Below, in pieces: positions 6,461-10,887 of a DNA stretch of 10,887 nt. Where the stretch lies: the NCBI GenBank assembly GCA_027443745.1, contig DAIAZB010000133.1, positions 1 through 10,887 of the forward strand. The letters run 5' to 3'. The position numbers and the translations under genes are program-made. The notes under the pieces are model-generated. The model was not told where the DNA came from. It made no database searches and saw nothing but the letters and a program-made list of their open reading frames with translations. This stretch comes from Thiomonas sp. GTDB taxonomy: Bacteria > Pseudomonadota > Gammaproteobacteria > Burkholderiales > Burkholderiaceae. Position 1 is the stretch's first letter, and each line of letters begins with the position of its first letter.

Positions 6461-7315
6461 TCAAATCATGGCCAGTTGCTGCTTGCGGCGTGGCGCGGGA
6501 AAGATCGCATCGATGGCAGCGCAAGCGGCGGCGTCCAGGGTTGTCGAGGCAGCCACCAGGTTGTCGCGCAGATGCTGCAGACCGCCCGCCTTGGGAATGG
6601 CCATCACCCCGGGTTGCCGCAACACCCAGGCGAGAGCGAGTTGTGCCGCGCTGAGCCCGAGAACCCGAGCCAGCGCAGCCAGACGCGTGTCGTGTGCGAG
6701 TTTGCCTTCGTCAAGGGGGCTGTAGGCCATCAGCGGAATGCGCTGGTTTTGCATCCAGGGCAGCAGGTCGAATTCGACGCCACGGCTGCTGGCCGCGTAA
6801 TAAACCTGGTTCGTCGCGCAATGACCACCGCCGTCCAATTGCCGCAATGCGTGCATGTCCTGCAAGTCGAAATTGCTCACGCCCCAATGGCGGATCCGGC
6901 CCGCAGCGACCAAACGGGTGAATCCCTCCAGCGTCTCTTCCAGAGGCAGGCTACCGCGCCAGTGCAACAGATAAAGATCGATCTGCTCCAAGCCGAGTCG
7001 GTGCAGACTGCGCTCGCAAGCGGCCTGCACCCCAGCGGCACTGGCGTGATGCGGATAGACCTTGCTGACCACCAGCACTTGCTCGCGCTTGACCACACCC
7101 TCACGCACAGCGCCCGCCAGGGCCTCGCCCACCACGCGCTCGGCACCACCTTCGCCATACATCTCGGCGGTATCCAACACGCGGTAGCCGAGCTCCAGGG
7201 CGTGGCGCACGGCGGCGACTTCGCCGGCATGGCGCGTCGCGGCTTCACCGAAGCGCCATGTGCCCAGTCCCACCGCTGGCCATTGCTCTGCATCACCGAG
7301 TTGCACAAGGTTCAT
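6461..7315 (-). CDS. Aldo/keto reductase
   Basis: A 284-residue cytosolic NAD(P)H-dependent oxidoreductase that reduces aldehydes or ketones to alcohols. The aldo/keto reductase tetrad is complete: D48 and Y53 in 'LDTAEMYGEG', K85 in 'VVSKVYP', H118 in 'YLLHW'. 'GVSNF' (145-149), 'YSPL' (198-201) and the cofactor-binding 'IPKAGGLQHLRDN' (240-252) also fit. The ATG at 7315 is chosen because the protein then begins 'MNLVQLG' just before the first barrel strand. A start at 7345 would overlap ubiB by 26 bases. It follows the ubiB stop by four bases, so it is probably translated from the same mRNA. The physiological substrate is unknown, and a link to ubiquinone synthesis is only positional. Confidence 0.93.
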   Translation of the reverse strand: MNLVQLGDAEQWPAVGLGTWRFGEAATRHAGEVAAVRHALELGYRVLDTAEMYGEGGAERVVGEALAGAVREGVVKREQVLVVSKVYPHHASAAGVQAACERSLHRLGLEQIDLYLLHWRGSLPLEETLEGFTRLVAAGRIRHWGVSNFDLQDMHALRQLDGGGHCATNQVYYAASSRGVEFDLLPWMQNQRIPLMAYSPLDEGKLAHDTRLAALARVLGLSAAQLALAWVLRQPGVMAIPKAGGLQHLRDNLVAASTTLDAAACAAIDAIFPAPRRKQQLAMI

Positions 7316-7319
7316 CGCT

Positions 7320-8891
7320 TCAGACCCCGAGCCAGTGCCGCGCATTCCACAAAGCCAACAACAACAGAAAGACCACCAGCCCGACGACGAAACCGATCAA
7401 GCCCTGCAACAACGCATTGGTCCGCCGTTGTTCCTGCAACAGCTGGCGTGTCAGCTCCCGCTCGGTCGGCTGTTGCGCTTGCTCCAGGGCGTGATAGATC
7501 ATGCGAGGCAAGGCCGGGAAGTACTGGGCGAAGCGCGGCGCCTCTTTTTGCAGATGGTCGCGCAAAGCGCGCCAGCCAACCTGGCTCTGCATCCAGCGCT
7601 TGAGGAAAGGCTGGGCGGTCGTCCAGAGATCCAGGTCGGGGTCGAGCTGGCGTCCCAGACCTTCGACATTCAGCAGGGTTTTTTGCAACAGCACGAGCTG
7701 CGGCTGGATTTCCACCTTGAAGCGACGGGACACCTGGAACAGGCGCAGCAAAATCTGTCCCAGGGAAATGTCTTTCAGCGGGCGCTCGAACTGCGGTTCG
7801 CACACGGTGCGAACCGCAGCCTCCAGTTCGTCGACGCGGACCTCGGCCGGCACCCAGCCGGATTCGAGATGCAGCTCGGCCACACGCCGGTAATCGCGCC
7901 GAAAGAAGGCGATGAAGTTTTGTGCCAGATAGTCCTTGTCGAACTCCGACAGCGTGCCGATGATGCCGAAATCCAGCGCGATATACCAGCCGAATGTTTC
8001 GGGCGCGAGGCTGACCATGATGTTGCCCGGATGCATGTCGGCATGGAAAAAACCATCGCGGAAGACCTGGGTGAAGAAGATCTCGACCCCGCTTTGCGCC
8101 AGTTTGTGGATGTCCACCTCGGCCTCACGCAGGCGGTCGATCTGGCTGATGGGCACGCCGTGCATGCGCTCCATCACGATCACGCTCTCGGTGCAAAGAT
8201 CCCAGATCATCTGCGGAATCAGGACCAGCCCCAGACCATCCATATTGCGGCGCAGTTGCGCCGCATTAGCCGCCTCGCGAACGAGGTCAAGTTCATCGTG
8301 CAGGTATTTATCGAACTCGGCCACCACTTCGCGTGGCTTGAGGCGCTTGCCGTCGGACCAGGCGCGCTCAACCCAGGCAGCCAGGGTCTGCATCAAGTCC
8401 AGATCCTGGTCGATGATTTTGCGCATGCCGGGTCGCAGCACCTTGACCGCCACCTCGTGCCCGCCTTGTTCGGCCGGCAGCACCGCAAAATGCACCTGTG
8501 CGATGGAAGCACTGGCGACAGGAGTGCGATCGAGACTGGCAAACAGCTTGGTCAGGGGCTGACCCAAGGCCTGCTCGATCAGCCTCACCGCCTGATCGGA
8601 GTCGAAAGGCGGAACGCGATCCTGCAGCTTGGCAAGCTCGTCGGCGATATCGGTGGGCAAAAGATCGCGCCGCGTGGACAGCATCTGCCCGAACTTGACG
8701 AAGATCGGGCCCAGGCTTTCCAGCGCCAGGCGCAGGCGCTGCCCTCTCGGGGCATCGAGCCTGCGGCCGACGGCAAGAATACGCGCCAGGAGTCGCAACC
8801 AGCGATGGCGAAAACCGCTGAGGACGAGTTGATCGAGCCCGTAGCGATGGGCAACCGTTGCAATACGCAACAAACGCAGAAGGCGGCGCAT
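7320..8891 (-). CDS. ubiB: UbiB, ubiquinone biosynthesis ABC1/ADCK-type atypical kinase
   Basis: This 523-residue protein belongs to the ABC1/COQ8 kinase-like family, which supports the hydroxylation steps of coenzyme Q synthesis, probably as an ATPase at the membrane. Visible motifs are the UbiB-specific KxGQ ('[10 protein letters not shown]', K66), the Ala-rich loop 'ASASIAQVH' (126-134) replacing the Gly-rich loop, the nucleotide-site Lys in 'VAVKVLRPG' (K150), '[11 protein letters not shown]' (200-210), 'HADMHPGN' (283-290) and the metal-binding 'DFG' (307-309). A C-terminal hydrophobic segment at about 496-514 anchors it. The start '[10 protein letters not shown]' agrees with the family. 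It lies three bases after the ubiJ stop and four before the reductase start. Assignment is firm. Confidence 0.95.
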   Translation of the reverse strand: MRRLLRLLRIATVAHRYGLDQLVLSGFRHRWLRLLARILAVGRRLDAPRGQRLRLALESLGPIFVKFGQMLSTRRDLLPTDIADELAKLQDRVPPFDSDQAVRLIEQALGQPLTKLFASLDRTPVASASIAQVHFAVLPAEQGGHEVAVKVLRPGMRKIIDQDLDLMQTLAAWVERAWSDGKRLKPREVVAEFDKYLHDELDLVREAANAAQLRRNMDGLGLVLIPQMIWDLCTESVIVMERMHGVPISQIDRLREAEVDIHKLAQSGVEIFFTQVFRDGFFHADMHPGNIMVSLAPETFGWYIALDFGIIGTLSEFDKDYLAQNFIAFFRRDYRRVAELHLESGWVPAEVRVDELEAAVRTVCEPQFERPLKDISLGQILLRLFQVSRRFKVEIQPQLVLLQKTLLNVEGLGRQLDPDLDLWTTAQPFLKRWMQSQVGWRALRDHLQKEAPRFAQYFPALPRMIYHALEQAQQPTERELTRQLLQEQRRTNALLQGLIGFVVGLVVFLLLLALWNARHWLGV

Positions 8892-8894
8892 CCC

Positions 8895-9554
8895 TCAGTT
8901 CCGCGCCGTTGGGGCGGTACGGCGCGCAAGCAGCTGAACGCGCTTGTCGAGCCTGGCGGTGGCGTCACGCAATTGCGCCAATTCGACACTGCAGGCCGTG
9001 AGCTCGGCGCGCCCAACGAGTGCGCGCGGCGCTTCAGCCAACCAGTCCTTCGCGTCGGCCTCGACCTGCCGGCGTAGGCGCCGACCCTGAGCCAGCACGT
9101 CGCGCCCGACGCGAACCAGTCGATGTGCCGCCAAGTCGCCAAGAAGTTGGGCGAGGTCATCCTCTGCATCCCAGCGCAGATGGCCGAGCAGCCAGGAAAC
9201 CGTCTGGGCAAATTCGGCATCGCCCGTGATACGCACACCCGTCAGCCCCAGCGCCTGTCCACGCCATTGGGACGCCAAAACAGTGGAGACGTCGAGATCG
9301 AGCCTGAGTTCAGGTGGTCGCGTCAAGGACGAGGTGGGCACTGGCGCCAACTCGCCCGTCGGGGACAACTGCAACAGGGCGCTTCGGCCCGCGACGTGCA
9401 GGGACAGGTGTTTACCGCTGTGTGCTCGTAGACGCTCTTCGGCCTGCGCTTCCTGGCGGACGAGGTGATTGATGACTCGGGTCACGAGCAGCACAGCGCG
9501 TTGCTGCAGGCGGTCTGGCCAGGGCAATGTTGGGCTTGGATCGGTGCTGGGCAT
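8895..9554 (-). CDS. ubiJ: UbiJ-like ubiquinone biosynthesis accessory factor (SCP2 domain)
   Basis: A 219-residue protein matching UbiJ, which through its SCP2 lipid-binding domain helps organise the Q-biosynthesis enzymes and bind their hydrophobic intermediates. Features are the amphipathic start (11-35), the beta-rich SCP2 region (about 45-125), 'RWDAEDDLAQLLGDLAAH' (127-144), strongly reminiscent of the family, and a C-terminal coiled coil (about 182-211). The length is close to E. coli UbiJ. The ATG at 9554 gives the family-like N terminus but has no clear Shine-Dalgarno sequence. The frame is open to 9746, with another ATG at 9689. The position directly before ubiB supports the call. 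Confidence 0.87.
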   Translation of the reverse strand: MPSTDPSPTLPWPDRLQQRAVLLVTRVINHLVRQEAQAEERLRAHSGKHLSLHVAGRSALLQLSPTGELAPVPTSSLTRPPELRLDLDVSTVLASQWRGQALGLTGVRITGDAEFAQTVSWLLGHLRWDAEDDLAQLLGDLAAHRLVRVGRDVLAQGRRLRRQVEADAKDWLAEAPRALVGRAELTACSVELAQLRDATARLDKRVQLLARRTAPTARN

Positions 9555-10125
9555 GGACGGTGTGCAATCTGAAGACCATTCTAGGAGCCTGCGGTAAACC
9601 CAGAGCGGCTGGCCAGTGTTGCGCAGTAGGTCGTGTTCCAACGGCATGTCGAGGCCGAGCCAATGCATGCCAAACCCTGCAGCAGGCATCGCCCAATGCC
9701 GCTCGAGTCGGTCTCGCGATCTTCCTCCATCGGCAGGGAGGGCAGCTCATGCGAGCAAGGCCCTTGCGTCAGGCGAGTCGGGGGCCCAGCGCGTCGAAGT
9801 GGGCCAGGGCCAGCACGACGCTGAGCGGCATGCCACTGTTGTGCCGCCAACAGCGCGGCGCGACCGCCGCCTGACCTTGCACGCCGTGGCGCCAAACAGG
9901 AAACCATAGCCGAGGAGCCTGGTTCCCGCGACCCCAACCTCGACTGACTTCCCGCTCCGGTTCATCGCCGTCGCCCTTTCAGGCACAAGACCTAGGGTGC
10001 AGGCCGGCGTAGGACTCACATCCCGGAGTCACGTCGGTGACCGAGAAATCAGCACTGGCACCAATCCTGAATTGGCTGCGGAGTGTGTCGTCAGATGGAC
10101 AGTCGGCTTGAGGCCGCAAACCAAC
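9555..10125. other. 571-base gap, no confident gene; possible decayed coding sequence
   Basis: No family is recognised here. On the minus strand, short stretches have protein-like composition and mostly G or C at third positions, but in different frames: 9831-9772 ('MPLSVVLALAHFDALG...', then a stop at 9771-9769), about 9752-9690 ('HELPSLPMEEDRET') and about 9662-9560 ('LDMPLEHDLLRN', 'LWVYRRLLEW'). Frame changes and stops between them suggest a gene broken by indels, though chance in GC-rich DNA is possible. Small inverted repeats lie next to the upstream gene: GTCAC/GTGAC (10028-10041) and CCAAT/ATTGG (10061-10075), with no T tract. A promoter for ubiJ-ubiB would have to lie in this gap if the operon does not read through. 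Confidence 0.3.
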
Positions 10126-10887
10126 TCAACCCAGTTGTTGAATTCCCGCCAGCAGCCACCCGCCGTTGCCTGAAACCGGCTTGACCAGGTTCCAGACCTC
10201 GCGTACCGACTGCGCGCCACCCCAGCGCTCTTCGCGGACGAGCCCGGAGAATTCAACACTGGCAAGGTATTCACCGCCGAGTTCTTGCAGATCAAGCAAC
10301 ACGGCTTCGAGGGTGACCACATCGGTCTGGTTCTGCGCTCCCCCGCGCTGTTCGATTTCGGACTTGAGTTGCGCGAAGAGTTCAGGCGTGCTGTAGGACT
10401 CGATGCCGTGCAAGTCGCCGGCATCCCAGGCTTTTTGCAGCTGGTAGTAATGCTCACGTGCCTTGTTCAGGAACGCGCGTTGATCGAAGTCTGCCGGAAT
10501 CGCGCCCTGAAGCGCGGTGGCGTTCGCAGCCGGGGCTTGCGTCCCCTCGAAACGCTGCGGCGGTAGATAAGACTCGGGCCCGAGCTGGGCAGCATCGTAG
10601 GCACCACGTGGCATTCCGGCGGGTTGTGGCGTGGACGTGGCACCAGAACGGCGGGACAGCCGCAGCAGGAACATCCCGGCGACCACCGCCAAGCCGGCGA
10701 TCAGAAGAGCCATGACGAATGAGGCCAGACCTGCGCCGAGGCCGAACGCGTGGAATAGCGCCGCCAGCCCAATGCCTGCCGCCAAGCCGCCGAGCAGGCC
10801 GCCCCAACGGTTGGCAGGGCGTGGGCTGGTTGCCGTTGGCGCGACTGACTGCCGTGGGGCCGCGGCAGGGGCTGGAGTGGCCTGTTG
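10126..10887 (-). CDS. Tim44-like domain membrane protein, N terminus outside the window
   Basis: 253 residues are visible and the frame stays open to the window edge, so the start lies beyond 10887. The order is a Pro/Ala-rich stretch ('PAPAAAPRQS'), two closely spaced hydrophobic segments separated by 'FHAFGLG' and ending in 'GMFLLRLSRR', a flexible linker, and a C-terminal Tim44-like domain. That domain starts around 'FDQRAFLNKAREHYYQLQKAWDAGD' and ends 'GNGGWLLAGIQQLG'. Bacterial Tim44-like proteins are inner-membrane proteins of unclear function, related to the mitochondrial import motor subunit. In Burkholderiales this gene commonly lies beside ubiJ and ubiB, as here. Family assignment is good; function is unknown. 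Confidence 0.85.
   Translation of the reverse strand, partial: QQATPAPAAAPRQSVAPTATSPRPANRWGGLLGGLAAGIGLAALFHAFGLGAGLASFVMALLIAGLAVVAGMFLLRLSRRSGATSTPQPAGMPRGAYDAAQLGPESYLPPQRFEGTQAPAANATALQGAIPADFDQRAFLNKAREHYYQLQKAWDAGDLHGIESYSTPELFAQLKSEIEQRGGAQNQTDVVTLEAVLLDLQELGGEYLASVEFSGLVREERWGGAQSVREVWNLVKPVSGNGGWLLAGIQQLG

Noticed and set aside
7260..9077. 605-codon plus-strand frame opposite ubiB and ubiJ
   Set aside because: It is the complement of two recognised genes and its translation is Gln/His-rich without any domain.
9747..10019. 90-codon minus-strand frame as a small gene
   Set aside because: Composition is Arg/Ser/Ala-rich with Cys and Trp scattered, and no family is recognisable. The coding-like third-position pattern lies in other frames over part of it.

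Overview
The window is GC-rich and looks like chromosomal DNA from a betaproteobacterium, most likely Burkholderiales. The basis is the fused isobutyryl-CoA mutase, whose sequence closely follows the Cupriavidus-type IcmF, and the Tim44-like / UbiJ / UbiB gene order, which is typical of that group. The placement comes from remembered family features, not from a search. No RNA gene, CRISPR array, transposase or phage gene is visible.

Left part, plus strand (1-2479). A textbook sigma-54 (-24/-12) promoter at 66-80 precedes a leader of about 160 nt containing inverted repeats. An NCS1-family nucleobase/hydantoin/allantoin permease follows (251-1738). Six bases later comes an Asp/Glu/hydantoin racemase (1745-2479) with cysteines at 76 and 181. 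Together they look like a nitrogen-limitation-induced scavenging unit that imports a cyclic ureide (hydantoin or allantoin type) and racemises it. The hydrolytic enzymes of such a pathway are not in the window.

Middle, plus strand (2480-6435). A 261-base gap holds a perfect 18-bp palindrome (2636-2653), a probable operator. It lies upstream of icmF (2741-6118), the single-chain B12 enzyme made of a cobalamin-binding domain, a MeaB-like GTPase chaperone and a mutase barrel. It interconverts isobutyryl-CoA and n-butyryl-CoA. Its GTPase domain carries an in-frame insertion of about 25-32 residues, encoded by a 75-nt double-palindrome, REP-like element. This is the most unusual item in the window. 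A small ABM-fold protein (6148-6435) follows in the same direction.

Right part, minus strand (6461-10887). Reading leftward from the right edge are a Tim44-like membrane protein (cut off by the window end), a 571-base stretch with no confident gene but with coding-like fragments in shifting frames, ubiJ, ubiB and an aldo/keto reductase. The last three are spaced by 3-4 bases and form a compact transcription unit. UbiJ and UbiB are accessory factors of aerobic ubiquinone synthesis. The reductase converges on the icmF unit, with only 25 bases between the two stop codons.
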